A DNA stretch of 41,965 nt, taken from positions 1 to 41,965 of the IMG/VR virus record IMGVR_UViG_3300017963_000419, one strand, 5' to 3'. The number at the start of each line of letters is the position of its first letter. Position 1 is the stretch's first letter. The stretch comes from a virus. Positions 1 through 8,042 of this stretch are shown here, piece by piece. Position numbers and translations under genes: made by a program. The notes under the pieces were generated by a model, which had not been told where the DNA came from, did not search any database, and was given only the letters and a program-made list of their open reading frames with translations.

Positions 1-1596
1 ATACCAGTCCACTGAATACTCGGAGGAGGACCCCGTGTCCACATTCTCATACAGCCTACACTCCCCGAGGTGGATGCGGATGCCCTCGGCCCCGTTGCCT
101 GTGCCTGTAGGTCCGGCCCCGGTCCCGGGTGATCCCACGCCATAGCCGATGCTCTCACCGTACAGGGAGCGGGTCCAGTTGTCCCCCTGTATCCAATACC
201 GCCAGTCATGGTCCCTGTTCTGTCCGGCTTGGCCGGGAGTATCCTCACTGAAATCGAGATCCGTGTGTTTGTACCATAAGTGCGGTGGGGTGGCGTTATG
301 CCAGTTGATATCGGCCCACCAGTCCTCGTCAAATATGTCCACCAGAGTATCGTTGACCCGGAGAGCCCCGGCCCCCACAAAAGCCTTGTAGCCCCGGATG
401 GTCAGGTGCCCCTCGACATCTCCACCCCCGCTCGGGACCCCTGTTGCGGCCCCGCTCACCTCCCCAATGAAATAGGCCCCTGACACACTGCCCCCACCGC
501 TCCATGGTGAGGAGGTGCCATATGGATCAAGCGGTCTGGGGTCCTCCCCGGTGTCAAACCAGTACTCCCCGAGGGCCACCGGGGCCTGCCAGAACACCTC
601 GTGAGGATCTGTTCCCGCTCCGGTGCCAATGTTGACTCCGTGATAGGCTCCCACCACGTTGCTCTGGTTGTGGAAGTCATACACCTCAAGCCGCTGATTC
701 CCGGGCCAGCTTCCCCACACATCGATGGACTTGTACACGGGCTCCCCTGCGCTGGTTGCGCCTTCCGGGTATTTGGCATCAATGTTGGCCCAGAAAAGCT
801 CACCGTGCAGATAGCTGTTTGTGTCGCTCAACTCCTCGGCTTTGAAGTATGGGACTGCCCACCGCCAATCCCCCACCTGCTCGACATTCCTGAGCTGGAG
901 GACCCCCTTGTGATGGCTGTCATCCGGGTTGTAGTCAATCGTGCTCCGGGACCCGTCAGCATCAATCCACAAATCCCGGCTGTCCGTGTCCGTGATAATG
1001 GATAGGTCATCCAGACACCCCTCATGCAGGACCTCCACTGAACTGAGCTCATCATCCTCGATTGTGAATTTGGAAAGGACCCTGAACACATTCCAGCGGT
1101 CATCCCCTACCGGATCAAATGGCGGGTAGCTGGACGTGGCAAACGGTGTCGCATTGGGGTCCGGATACCAGTTGGTGAAATCCTGCGTGAAGGTGTAATC
1201 CAGTTCAACCCCGGGCCACAACTCCCAGTGCTTCCGGCCCGTGTCCTCCTTGAGATACACGCAGGCATACCATTCCCCGGAGGAGCCTGTGGGCAGTATG
1301 TCTATCACGTTGAAACTTTTGAATTTGTTGGGGTCATCCGTATGGCCTGTGGTGTCATCCTGCGGAGCCTTGGCGATCACGGTTGTGGGGCCGTATCTGC
1401 GCCACTTGCCGCACCTGATAGCCAGTGTCTCCTCATCCTTCTTGAAGGACTGGAAACACCGGATGGGACCCTTGCCACCCCTGTAATCCCGGTTGCGCCT
1501 GCGCTGAGGGGTGACCATGGGCATCCCTTCAACCCTCCGGACCACTTCCCCGATCCTGCGGGCTGAATCTCTGTCGAACATTACGCCATCAGTCAT
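1..1596 (-). CDS. Virion-associated protein of unknown function, partial at left edge
   Basis: The frame is open from ATG 1596 to the window edge, 532 codons without a stop, so the gene continues outside. The N-terminus reads MTDGVMFDRDSARRIGEVVR, followed by a basic stretch; the rest is rich in Trp, Gly and Asp with many short beta-prone stretches, as in tail tip or fibre-type proteins. It starts 1 nt after the stop of the upstream gene (TGA then T then ATG), without a clear SD, which suggests translational coupling. It is the second gene after the tape measure, where baseplate, tip or receptor-binding proteins usually lie. I do not recognise the family; the virion role is inferred from position only. 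Confidence 0.75.
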   Translation of the reverse strand, partial: MTDGVMFDRDSARRIGEVVRRVEGMPMVTPQRRRNRDYRGGKGPIRCFQSFKKDEETLAIRCGKWRRYGPTTVIAKAPQDDTTGHTDDPNKFKSFNVIDILPTGSSGEWYACVYLKEDTGRKHWELWPGVELDYTFTQDFTNWYPDPNATPFATSSYPPFDPVGDDRWNVFRVLSKFTIEDDELSSVEVLHEGCLDDLSIITDTDSRDLWIDADGSRSTIDYNPDDSHHKGVLQLRNVEQVGDWRWAVPYFKAEELSDTNSYLHGELFWANIDAKYPEGATSAGEPVYKSIDVWGSWPGNQRLEVYDFHNQSNVVGAYHGVNIGTGAGTDPHEVFWQAPVALGEYWFDTGEDPRPLDPYGTSSPWSGGGSVSGAYFIGEVSGAATGVPSGGGDVEGHLTIRGYKAFVGAGALRVNDTLVDIFDEDWWADINWHNATPPHLWYKHTDLDFSEDTPGQAGQNRDHDWRYWIQGDNWTRSLYGESIGYGVGSPGTGAGPTGTGNGAEGIRIHLGECRLYENVDTGSSSEYSVDWY

Positions 1597-1597
1597 A

Positions 1598-2554
1598 TCA
1601 GTATGCGGATGGGAGCCCTATTGGGGCCCAATCCTCCTCCCATAGTCCATGATAAGGCAAATACACCGTTGGATCTCCCTGTCCAATTCTCTGTCCCTGC
1701 AAATTGAGCGGCACGGGGTCCCGGACAGCATCCCCATCCTCATCCCGGATCTTTTTGTATTTGACGAGGTTGCCCGGGCTAGATGGGGTGCCAGAGGTGT
1801 TCTGTCCAGCCTCAAACACGCCCATGTTCGCAATCTTTTTGATCCATGTCTCTGGGTCATACACGATCTCCCACCTGACAGACCAGTAGGGCTCATTTTC
1901 ATTGGTCCAGAGTTTGTCGGCCTTGATATCCCTCATCCATCCTGTCCATTGTTCAAAAGATATGCCGGCAATTGTCGGAGTGTCGTTGCATATGGTGTTC
2001 TGATAGGTCCGGATGTCCTCCGGATCAAAGTCAGCCTGTTTGATATTGCGCTGGATCAGGATCATGAGCAATGCATCCTCGATCATAGCCGGGGGATCAA
2101 AGGGCTGGTTGAGGCTTTTGTTGACCACCCGCACATCGGGAGCGTCCCGAGTGGCCCCAGCCGCTGAGATGGACTGGTTGTATGCATAGGCCTTCTCAAA
2201 TACCCTCTGGCGGGACATGAAAGTGAAGTTGATCACGGGGTCCAGATCCCACGGCTTGTCTCCACCGCCCGGGGGGATCGGAGGCACAAGGACATACGTC
2301 ACAACCACCCGCCACATCTGGCCATCATCCGCTTCCGGCCTCGGCACCACAGTGTCCACCCACAGGTCCGGGCTAGCCGGATGGAGGTCAAACACCTCCG
2401 GGAGCCCGAGGGCCGGAGCGTCATTTATTACCACGAGTGCGTCATCAGTCTGTGTATCTGTCAGGACCCGGAACATGCGGCGCACCTCGGTGGCTTCCTG
2501 ATCCTTCTTGCCACCCCTCTGATCAAACAACTCATCCACTTGTGTCACCGCCAT
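1598..2554 (-). CDS. Conserved-type tail-module protein, unknown function
   Basis: A 318-residue protein directly downstream of the tape measure gene. The start is ATG 2554, which has GGAGG five bases upstream; an in-frame TTG at 2566 lies within that SD and is less likely. The N-terminal part has a pattern FRVLTDTQTDDALVVINDAP followed by a beta-rich stretch ending WRVVVTY, and the C-terminal part contains YWSVRWEIVYDPETWIKK. No signal peptide, membrane segment or catalytic motif is visible. By position it may be a distal tail or tip component; the function is unknown. Confidence 0.8.
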   Translation of the reverse strand: MAVTQVDELFDQRGGKKDQEATEVRRMFRVLTDTQTDDALVVINDAPALGLPEVFDLHPASPDLWVDTVVPRPEADDGQMWRVVVTYVLVPPIPPGGGDKPWDLDPVINFTFMSRQRVFEKAYAYNQSISAAGATRDAPDVRVVNKSLNQPFDPPAMIEDALLMILIQRNIKQADFDPEDIRTYQNTICNDTPTIAGISFEQWTGWMRDIKADKLWTNENEPYWSVRWEIVYDPETWIKKIANMGVFEAGQNTSGTPSSPGNLVKYKKIRDEDGDAVRDPVPLNLQGQRIGQGDPTVYLPYHGLWEEDWAPIGLPSAY

Positions 2555-2566
2555 AGTATCCTCCAA

Positions 2567-4759
2567 TCAGGCTATCACAACCACATCCGGAGTGGCACCT
2601 GTTGCGGCACCAAATCCTTCCCGGAGTATGTCTGTGTTCTCAGCCATCTCTTTGTTCAATTCCTTCAGTTGCTTTTTCATGTCCTCTTGGATCTTGAGGG
2701 CCTTGTCTCTCCGGCCTGCCCGGATGCGCAACCTGTAATCCTCAATGGACCCCTTTTCAGCCGCCTGAGCAAACACCTTTGTCTGGTCAATATCCCTCTT
2801 GGCCCGGGCCTTGATCTCCTCACCCCTTTCCTTGCCCAGTGCCCGGAGATCGGCTTCAACCTTGAGGGCCTCCTTTTGGGCGTCAAAGAATTCACCCGAG
2901 CCCTTTTGGGCCTTGTCAATCTGAGCCTGTAGCATAGACCGCTTCTGATACAGCTGGTTGATCTTTTGCTGTACCCCCAGCTGGTCAAACATGGCCTTCT
3001 CCAAGGCCTTCTGAAACTCCTCTTGCTTTTTCTTGTCCTCCTCACTCGGAGCAAAAGGAGTGGCTGTGGGCGTGGCTGTGGGCTTCAAGGCCTCGGCCTC
3101 CTTTTTCAGGATGTCCAGCTTGGCCTGTATCTCCTTGATGATGGTGTCGCTCAGGCCCCGCTTGGAAATGGATTGGAGGGCCTCAATCTTGGATTGCAGA
3201 TCAAACTCTGATTTCAGGACCTTCTGGAAATCCTCCCGGGCCTGAGCATCCCGGGCCCACCGAGCCCTGTTTTGCGCCCGGAGATTTTCAAGGGAGCCAT
3301 ATTCAGCCTTGACCCGGGCCAGCTGATCAGCCCAAGCCTCTGCGCTTTCCCGCTCCTGCTCCATAGCCTTCCCTGCGTCCAATCCCAGCTTCACTACCCA
3401 TCCCACAACAGCCGCCAATGCCGCCGCAGGAGCCACGAGGGGATTGGCCGCCAGAAATGCCGCCGCTGTCGCCACCCCTTTGAGCACAGTGATCAAGGTC
3501 CCGAAAGTGCCAATCAGCTTCCCGAGGATCATGAGCCCCGGGCCGATAGCCGCCACCCAAAGGAGAGTGTTGGCAATCACCCGCTTTGTCTCAGGAGACA
3601 GGGCCTGAAACTTTGCTGTCCACTCCTCGATCTTGGCCGCTATCTTGGTGATGGTTGGAATGAGGGCCTCCCCAAGAGCGGCAAACGCATTCACCACTTT
3701 GTTCTTGAGGATGGTCATCTGGTTGGAGAAGGTTTGAAGCTGTTTCTGGGACACCTCATCCATGGTGCCTCCCGCATCCTTCAGATCCTCCCTGTATTGC
3801 CGGATCTTTTCACTGGACCCGATCAACGGGAGAATGGCTTGCTGGGTCCGGGCTTGGAAGCCCAAAGTGGTCAGTGCCGCCGCACGCTGTTCCGTGGACA
3901 GGGAGCCCAGAGCCCTTTCCAGATCCCCGGCTATGTCCGCAAAGGATCTGAACTCACCCTGAGCGTCAAAGATCTGAATGTTCATCTTCCTGAACTCGGA
4001 GGTGTTCCCCATGTAGGCCTTGGTCAGGAGCCGGATGGCCCTGCCAAACATTGATCCGGCCTTCTGCCCCTTGATGCCCTGATCTGCGAAAGCCGCAAGG
4101 ACCGCCACGCCATCCTCTGTATCAATCTTCCACTGGCGCATAGCGGGTCCGGCCTCGTTGGTCAGGGCCTCTGAGAACTGCTGGACCGTGGCATTGGCCA
4201 GAGTGTTGGCCTTGACGAGGATGTCACCGAGCCCCGTCATGTCCTTCATGAAATCCCCTGTTTTCTGGATCTGGGGACCGAGGGCCGAGAAAGCATCAGT
4301 CAGGAGGTCTGTGGCCACAGCCATATCGAAAGCCCCGGACTGGGCAAACTTGGTAACAATCGGAAGGGCCTGCATTGACTCCTGCGCATCCAAACCAGCC
4401 GAGGCCAAGAAGAAATAGGCCTCAGCCAATTCCTTGGCCGCAAAGGTGCTCTCCCCGGACATCTGCTTGGCCAGAGCGGCCATCTGTTTCTGCGTGCCCT
4501 CGGAGACATCCCCCATGATGGCGAGAGATTCAGTCATGGCCTTGTCAAAGTTGGCAAAGGCTTTCACCCCGCCACCCAGAGCAATCGTGATGGGCAGGGT
4601 GAAGCTTGTCGCCATCTTTCTCCCAAAGCCTGAGACCTTCTGGCCGAGGGCCTGAGCCTGTGTCGCCACCCGGGTCATGGTTGCCTGAGCGGTGGTCCAC
4701 TTCCGGGTGAAGTCAGTTGTGTCCCCGGTCATCTTGAATTTCAATGTTCTCTCAGGCAT
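2567..4759 (-). CDS. Phage tail tape measure protein (TP901-type)
   Basis: A 730-residue protein. ATG 4759 was chosen because GGAGG lies 7 bases upstream; the longer frame from 4801 overlaps the upstream gene further and lacks an SD. The N-terminal third has the TP901 core pattern (FDKAMTESLAIMGDVSEGT, then AAKELAEAYFFLASAGLDAQ). A hydrophobic alanine/valine-rich segment occupies about residues 420-475, and the C-terminal third is charged coiled-coil. Tape measure proteins set tail length and enter the host envelope at ejection. The gene follows the tail chaperone frameshift pair, overlapping the fusion product by 8 nt, which is the canonical order. The length suggests a moderately long siphovirus-type tail (inference). 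Confidence 0.96.
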   Translation of the reverse strand: MPERTLKFKMTGDTTDFTRKWTTAQATMTRVATQAQALGQKVSGFGRKMATSFTLPITIALGGGVKAFANFDKAMTESLAIMGDVSEGTQKQMAALAKQMSGESTFAAKELAEAYFFLASAGLDAQESMQALPIVTKFAQSGAFDMAVATDLLTDAFSALGPQIQKTGDFMKDMTGLGDILVKANTLANATVQQFSEALTNEAGPAMRQWKIDTEDGVAVLAAFADQGIKGQKAGSMFGRAIRLLTKAYMGNTSEFRKMNIQIFDAQGEFRSFADIAGDLERALGSLSTEQRAAALTTLGFQARTQQAILPLIGSSEKIRQYREDLKDAGGTMDEVSQKQLQTFSNQMTILKNKVVNAFAALGEALIPTITKIAAKIEEWTAKFQALSPETKRVIANTLLWVAAIGPGLMILGKLIGTFGTLITVLKGVATAAAFLAANPLVAPAAALAAVVGWVVKLGLDAGKAMEQERESAEAWADQLARVKAEYGSLENLRAQNRARWARDAQAREDFQKVLKSEFDLQSKIEALQSISKRGLSDTIIKEIQAKLDILKKEAEALKPTATPTATPFAPSEEDKKKQEEFQKALEKAMFDQLGVQQKINQLYQKRSMLQAQIDKAQKGSGEFFDAQKEALKVEADLRALGKERGEEIKARAKRDIDQTKVFAQAAEKGSIEDYRLRIRAGRRDKALKIQEDMKKQLKELNKEMAENTDILREGFGAATGATPDVVVIA

Positions 4760-5461
4760 TCTGTTTCCTCCACGCTTGATGCATAGCACGCCATTGTTCA
4801 AATTTCAGTCTGATCTCTCTCTGTGTTCTGGCCTGTACCTTCTTTGGCTTGAACCTCAGCAAGAAATCACCAATTTCAAATGTGCGGCCTTTCCTCCCTT
4901 TCAACATGTTCGCAATTACCATACAGATGAGGGCTGACTGCAGGTCCGATCTCTCCGGCTCCCCGGGGCTGATACGGTTGAAGGCTTCCCACTCCGTGAA
5001 CTCCCGGCTGGACATGCGCTCCTGCAACTCTGCTACTGTGCACCCCCCGATCTGTCTTGCGAGCCTGAACCAGTGCTCTCGTTCAGGCCGCTTTCTGAGT
5101 TTTTTTCCGCTTGCTCCACGGCCTCCTCGCCAATGCCATTCATCTTGGAAGCAACCTCAAACAAGCGGGTGATGACTTCCGAGGACTTGTTGTTCAGTGC
5201 GTCCAGATCCTTCTGGGTGAACAGGGGCTCCCCGGCCTCGTCAACAATCACAAGGGAGAGGAGGAGGGCCTTGAGGCCTCGCACGTCCACCTTGTTGCCC
5301 TGCGTCTTGCTGGTGACGTTGGATTCAAACTCATCCCGGCCTTTCCCGCTCAGGGTCCTCATCAGGACCTTGCCGCCCCACTCGGGCACTTCCACTTCCT
5401 GTACTTGATAATCTGTGACGCCCAATATGGCATCCTTGGTTAGGATCTTTTCAGTTGTCAT
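4752..5461 (-). CDS. Tail assembly chaperone, long form by -1 frameshift (G-T type)
   Basis: A predicted 236-residue fusion of the chaperone below with a second frame. Reading shifts -1 at the heptamer A AAA AAC (5105 to 5099). After the shift the frame runs without a stop through HWFRLARQIGGCTVAELQER and MSSREFTEWEAFNRI to the stop at 4752-4754. That second part resembles lambda gpT/DUF4035-type domains. The second frame has no convincing start of its own: the first candidate is a TTG at 5027 without an SD. The total of 710 nt plus one re-read base is exactly 237 codons. The lambda G/GT system is the known precedent; the two forms bind the tape measure during tail assembly. Confidence 0.85.
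5033..5461 (-). CDS. Tail assembly chaperone, short form (G-type)
   Basis: A 142-residue protein starting at ATG 5461 with AGGAGG upstream. It contains GGKVLMRTLSGKGRDEFE, typical of tail assembly chaperones encoded between tail tube and tape measure. The last about 25 residues are low-complexity Ser/Gly/Gln, which fits a zero-frame tail made while the overlapping frame is the conserved one. A second run that could slip, G GGG GGT (5048 to 5042), lies four codons before its stop. Family knowledge: this protein alone and its frameshifted form chaperone the tape measure. Confidence 0.9.
   Translation of the reverse strand: MTTEKILTKDAILGVTDYQVQEVEVPEWGGKVLMRTLSGKGRDEFESNVTSKTQGNKVDVRGLKALLLSLVIVDEAGEPLFTQKDLDALNNKSSEVITRLFEVASKMNGIGEEAVEQAEKNSESGLNESTGSGSQDRSGGAQ
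5099..5105 (-). other. Programmed -1 ribosomal frameshift site A AAA AAC
   Basis: On the minus strand the codons read GCG GAA AAA AAC TCA, giving a perfect X XXY YYZ slippery heptamer. A -1 slip joins the G-type and T-type frames with no intervening stop. The residues encoded between this site and the T-type domain (HWFRLARQ) look conserved and protein-like in the shifted frame but low-complexity in the zero frame, which favours this site over the G GGG GGT run further downstream. Confidence 0.85.
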
Positions 5462-5484
5462 GGTTAGACCTCCTGTGTTGGTTG

Positions 5485-5862
5485 TTATGTTATTGTGATG
5501 TCGCCATCTACCTTGAACGTGATCGTGGCCGTCATCCGGTCCTCAAGAGGATCGGCAGGCTCATACCCTGTCACGATTGCGTCAAACGTCCAAGTGGTCC
5601 CACCGCTATCCGGGAATGTGATGACCATAGACTGAGCGGCATCTCCACTGCCGATCACCCATGTTGCTCCCGGGTTGAATGCGACCTCCATTGAGACCTC
5701 TCCCCCGTCATACAGCTTTGTCCCGAGGAATGTGTGCGCATCCACGGTCCCCATAGTGGATGACTGCACTGTCTCCCTGCTGACTCCCGGTGGCGTCAAA
5801 TCCAATATCTCACCAATTGGACTTCCGCCAAATGATACTGTTGTACCTGTGCCGATATACAT
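5485..5862 (-). CDS. Major tail tube protein
   Basis: A 125-residue beta-rich protein. It starts GTGTTVSFGGSPIGEILDLT and contains RETVQSSTMGTVDAHTFLGT and a C-terminal MTATITFKVDGDITI strand, the pattern of lambda gpV-like/TP901-like tail tube subunits. The gene lies immediately upstream of the tail chaperone, as in other siphoviruses. Its ATG overlaps the stop of the preceding gene by one base (TGATG), and GGAGAG lies upstream. The protein is expected to polymerise as hexameric rings around the tape measure. Confidence 0.88.
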   Translation of the reverse strand: MYIGTGTTVSFGGSPIGEILDLTPPGVSRETVQSSTMGTVDAHTFLGTKLYDGGEVSMEVAFNPGATWVIGSGDAAQSMVITFPDSGGTTWTFDAIVTGYEPADPLEDRMTATITFKVDGDITIT

Positions 5863-6224
5863 CAGTCACTCTCCTTTCCTTCTGCTGGCTCATCCTTTTT
5901 GGGGCCAGCTTTCTTTTCCTTGGCAGGGAAGATGAACTCACCCCCCTCACCAATTTCCACTTTCGTGTAATCCCCCTTCTCAAGGATCTCCCATTTGGAG
6001 TGCTTGTCCGGGGCCTTCTGTTTTTCCTCCTCTGTGAGAGGCTTTTTCACCTCCAGTTTCAACACCTTGTTATCCCGGAAGTTGAGCCGGACCTGTTCCC
6101 CTGTTTCAGGGTGGCGATGGTACAGACAGTTCAGTCCCACTGCATTCCACCCTTTGACCAGTCCGGCCTGCCACAGTTTGAGCTTGACCTCCTCAACTGT
6201 TTCCTTTGTTTTGCTCCTCGGCAT
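5862..6224 (-). CDS. Small charged protein of the tail module, unknown function
   Basis: A 120-residue protein. ATG 6224 was chosen because GAGGAGG lies just upstream; a longer frame from 6257 has no SD. The middle contains HRHPETGEQVRLNFRDNKVL and a beta-rich YTKVEIGEGGEFIFPAK stretch; the C-terminus is a Lys/Glu-rich tail. No known motif was seen. It sits between the tail terminator-like gene and the tail tube gene. Confidence 0.75.
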   Translation of the reverse strand: MPRSKTKETVEEVKLKLWQAGLVKGWNAVGLNCLYHRHPETGEQVRLNFRDNKVLKLEVKKPLTEEEKQKAPDKHSKWEILEKGDYTKVEIGEGGEFIFPAKEKKAGPKKDEPAEGKESD

Positions 6225-6330
6225 GTTTCCTCCTCTCTGTTTGTCTATGCGTTTCAAAATCTTGTCGCATACAAAGACACATGAACACCCCCAGTCGTGT
6301 CACCTCGTGGCATCCTCGTGTCTCCTTCAT
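6193..6330 (-). CDS. Possible small overlapping gene (45 residues)
   Basis: ATG 6330 overlaps the stop of the preceding gene in the ATGA style used throughout this operon. The frame runs 45 codons (MKETRGCHEVTRLGVFMCLC...) and ends 32 nt inside the next gene. It would fill the only 100-bp gap in this part of the operon. Against it: no separate SD, Cys/Arg-rich composition, and a 22-bp stretch shared with the intergenic region near 30,060, which argues for a nucleic acid element instead. Confidence 0.28.
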   Translation of the reverse strand: MKETRGCHEVTRLGVFMCLCMRQDFETHRQTERRKHAEEQNKGNS

Positions 6331-6746
6331 GGCCTCTCCTGTCTGTACCCGATGCCGTTTATTGTAAAAGTGTGACGGCCCTGTGAATCCTTGCCGATTG
6401 GCAGGGGCTCCGGGTCCATGTTGATATTGTCATAGTGCGTCTTGTCAATTTTGAACTTGCCCCTGCGGTCCAGAGCCTTGCGGCACTCCTCGATATGAGC
6501 ATGGGCTGTCAGATAGCGTTTGGCCCGGACCCGGAGTTGGAAGCCCGAGTGCATGAAGTGGTCTGCCCCTCCATCCATGACCTTGTCTGCGGCTTCCCCG
6601 GGGGTGTCATAGATCGTGATTGTCATATTGGGTTTGTCGGGCTCCTCACTGATGAAGATTGCCCACTGGGCCGAGGCCGTGCCGGCAAACTCCCCGAGCC
6701 CGTCAGCCACCAGCAGATCTTTTATGTCAACTGATACAGGGTTCAT
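6327..6746 (-). CDS. Tail terminator-like protein (minor capsid 3 type)
   Basis: A 139-residue protein with the alpha/beta layout of tail terminator or minor capsid proteins: an N-terminal helix (IKDLLVADGLGEF), strands ITIYDTPGEAADKVMDGGAD, then a QLRVRAKRYLTAHAHIEECR helix and a C-terminal NGIGYRQERP strand. Such proteins cap the tail tube and join it to the head. The order adaptor, stopper, completion, terminator, tube fits known siphoviruses. It overlaps the upstream gene by 4 nt (ATGA). Confidence 0.72.
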   Translation of the reverse strand: MNPVSVDIKDLLVADGLGEFAGTASAQWAIFISEEPDKPNMTITIYDTPGEAADKVMDGGADHFMHSGFQLRVRAKRYLTAHAHIEECRKALDRRGKFKIDKTHYDNINMDPEPLPIGKDSQGRHTFTINGIGYRQERP

Positions 6747-7222
6747 AGCTTGGTCTCCATCTTCACAGCGGCAATAATCTCGGCCTGAGCCTCCTTGGCC
6801 GCATCCTCCAGATATTTGGCCTGCCCCACCTTGTGCTTGGCCTCAAGATCCTCGTGGACATATATGGCATAGGCCGCAGTGTACACCACCTCCACCTCCG
6901 GCTTGAGAACACTCTTGCTCAATCCAGCCTTCTCTTGGCTCACGATCTTTTTGTGATTGGCTTCCATCTTGGCCGCATCATCCCCTTTGAAGTTGGGAGT
7001 GCTGGTGCCTCCTTTTGTGCCCCACAGCGTTGTAGCCGAGGCCTTGAGATTGGCGGTGTCCACCGGGACCAGCTGTTGACTCTTGCGCTGGAGAATCAGA
7101 CCCCCGGCAATCATGCCTTTCAGGGTCCGGAAAGGGACCTTGGCAATGTCCTTGTTCAGACTGTGGAGAGCATCATCCAGCCCTATCACTCTGATTGCGC
7201 CTTTTCCCGGTATTACAGCCAT
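6743..7222 (-). CDS. Tail completion/neck protein (HK97 gp10 or minor capsid 2 type)
   Basis: A 159-residue protein. It has the features of gp10-like neck proteins: a helix GMIAGGLILQRKSQQLVPVD followed by TANLKASATT, then EVEVVYTAAYAIYVHED and a C-terminal AKYLEDAAKEAQAEIIAAV helix. The VPVDTxNLK and YAIYVHE elements are the usual anchors of this family. It overlaps both neighbours by a few bases, consistent with coupled translation of stoichiometric connector parts. Confidence 0.78.
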   Translation of the reverse strand: MAVIPGKGAIRVIGLDDALHSLNKDIAKVPFRTLKGMIAGGLILQRKSQQLVPVDTANLKASATTLWGTKGGTSTPNFKGDDAAKMEANHKKIVSQEKAGLSKSVLKPEVEVVYTAAYAIYVHEDLEAKHKVGQAKYLEDAAKEAQAEIIAAVKMETKL

Positions 7223-7593
7223 GCCGTCCTCAAGTATTCATCTGCGTTGGGGTCCAATCCATCTGTTCTCACCCGGAGCACCGGGAGCCTGTCAAACTTC
7301 CTGATCTCATGAGCATTGTCGAGGTCCTGCGGGTCCACGCCCGGGCTCGGGAGATCCGTGAGCACACCGAGCATCAGGAAGCCTCCCTCATCCACGTCCC
7401 GATCCGTGTACACGATTGACTTGGTCATGATCTCCTCCCCGTTGGCAGTCCTGATCTGCTCGTTGCTGTCCTCCCAACGGCAGTCAATCTCCACGGGCAG
7501 GTCCACATCCTTGTCGCCAAATCCGTCAGCTGTCGGGTTGGGCCAATACACGGCTTTCTGTCGCCGCATCTTCCTGATGATTGACATTCCCAT
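7213..7593 (-). CDS. Head closure/stopper protein (minor capsid 1 type)
   Basis: A 126-residue protein. It starts with a short basic segment then QKAVYWPNPTADGFGDKDV and PVEIDCRWED, a pattern of the putative minor capsid 1/head closure family, and ends with the short beta-strand element LPVLRVRTDG. It sits between the adaptor-like and gp10-like genes, as head closure genes do. A GAGGTG lies 4 bases before ATG 7593; an in-frame ATG two codons later is also possible. Confidence 0.72.
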   Translation of the reverse strand: MGMSIIRKMRRQKAVYWPNPTADGFGDKDVDLPVEIDCRWEDSNEQIRTANGEEIMTKSIVYTDRDVDEGGFLMLGVLTDLPSPGVDPQDLDNAHEIRKFDRLPVLRVRTDGLDPNADEYLRTAWL

Positions 7594-7601
7594 AATTCAC
7601 C

Positions 7602-8042
7602 TCACCAATACAAATACCCGTTGTACAGACCATTCTGTATGTCCTCTGAGCTCACAGGCCCGAGGGCCGACACCGAGGCAGTCACGGCCTGCCCATCCTC
7701 TGCCTGCTTCTGCAGAGCCGCCAAGAAGCCCGTCACATCTAGGACAAGGGCTGTCTGGCCATACATAGTCACATTGAAATTCAGGTCCACCTTGTACTGG
7801 AAGCCTTGACTCACGCTCCCGGCCTTCTCATTACTGACCCGGGTGTCCCGGATAGCCGTGAAGTGCGCCGCCAGCCACCGCTCGATCTCCTTGAGCTCAG
7901 TGGCATCCAATAGGCTCTCAGTGTCCTCGGCCTCAACTCGATCCGTGAGCTTGTTAGCCGGGATGATGAACACGTCCACTATCGTATCATCCAACTGTGT
8001 CTCAAGGATCTCCTTGACCTCACTTGCTGTTACTCTGGCCAT
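7602..8042 (-). CDS. Head-tail adaptor-like connector protein
   Basis: A 146-residue protein. ATG 8042 was chosen for the GGAGG seven bases upstream; it overlaps the end of the sulfotransferase-like gene by 23 nt. The protein is mostly helical in the first half (VTASEVKEILETQLDD, ELKEIERWLAAHFTAIRD), resembling gp6/gp15-type adaptors that dock under the portal. The C-terminal third, which includes ALVLDVTGFLAALQKQAED, is less typical. The assignment rests on pattern and on position before the stopper gene. Confidence 0.65.
   Translation of the reverse strand: MARVTASEVKEILETQLDDTIVDVFIIPANKLTDRVEAEDTESLLDATELKEIERWLAAHFTAIRDTRVSNEKAGSVSQGFQYKVDLNFNVTMYGQTALVLDVTGFLAALQKQAEDGQAVTASVSALGPVSSEDIQNGLYNGYLYW

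Noticed and set aside
4760-4801. Longer tape measure N-terminus (MNNGVLCIKRGG)
   Set aside because: No SD at 4801, while ATG 4759 has GGAGG at correct spacing.
5042-5048. G GGG GGT as the main frameshift site
   Set aside because: It could slip, but using only this site would drop the conserved-looking shifted-frame stretch upstream, so A AAA AAC is preferred; kept as a secondary possibility.
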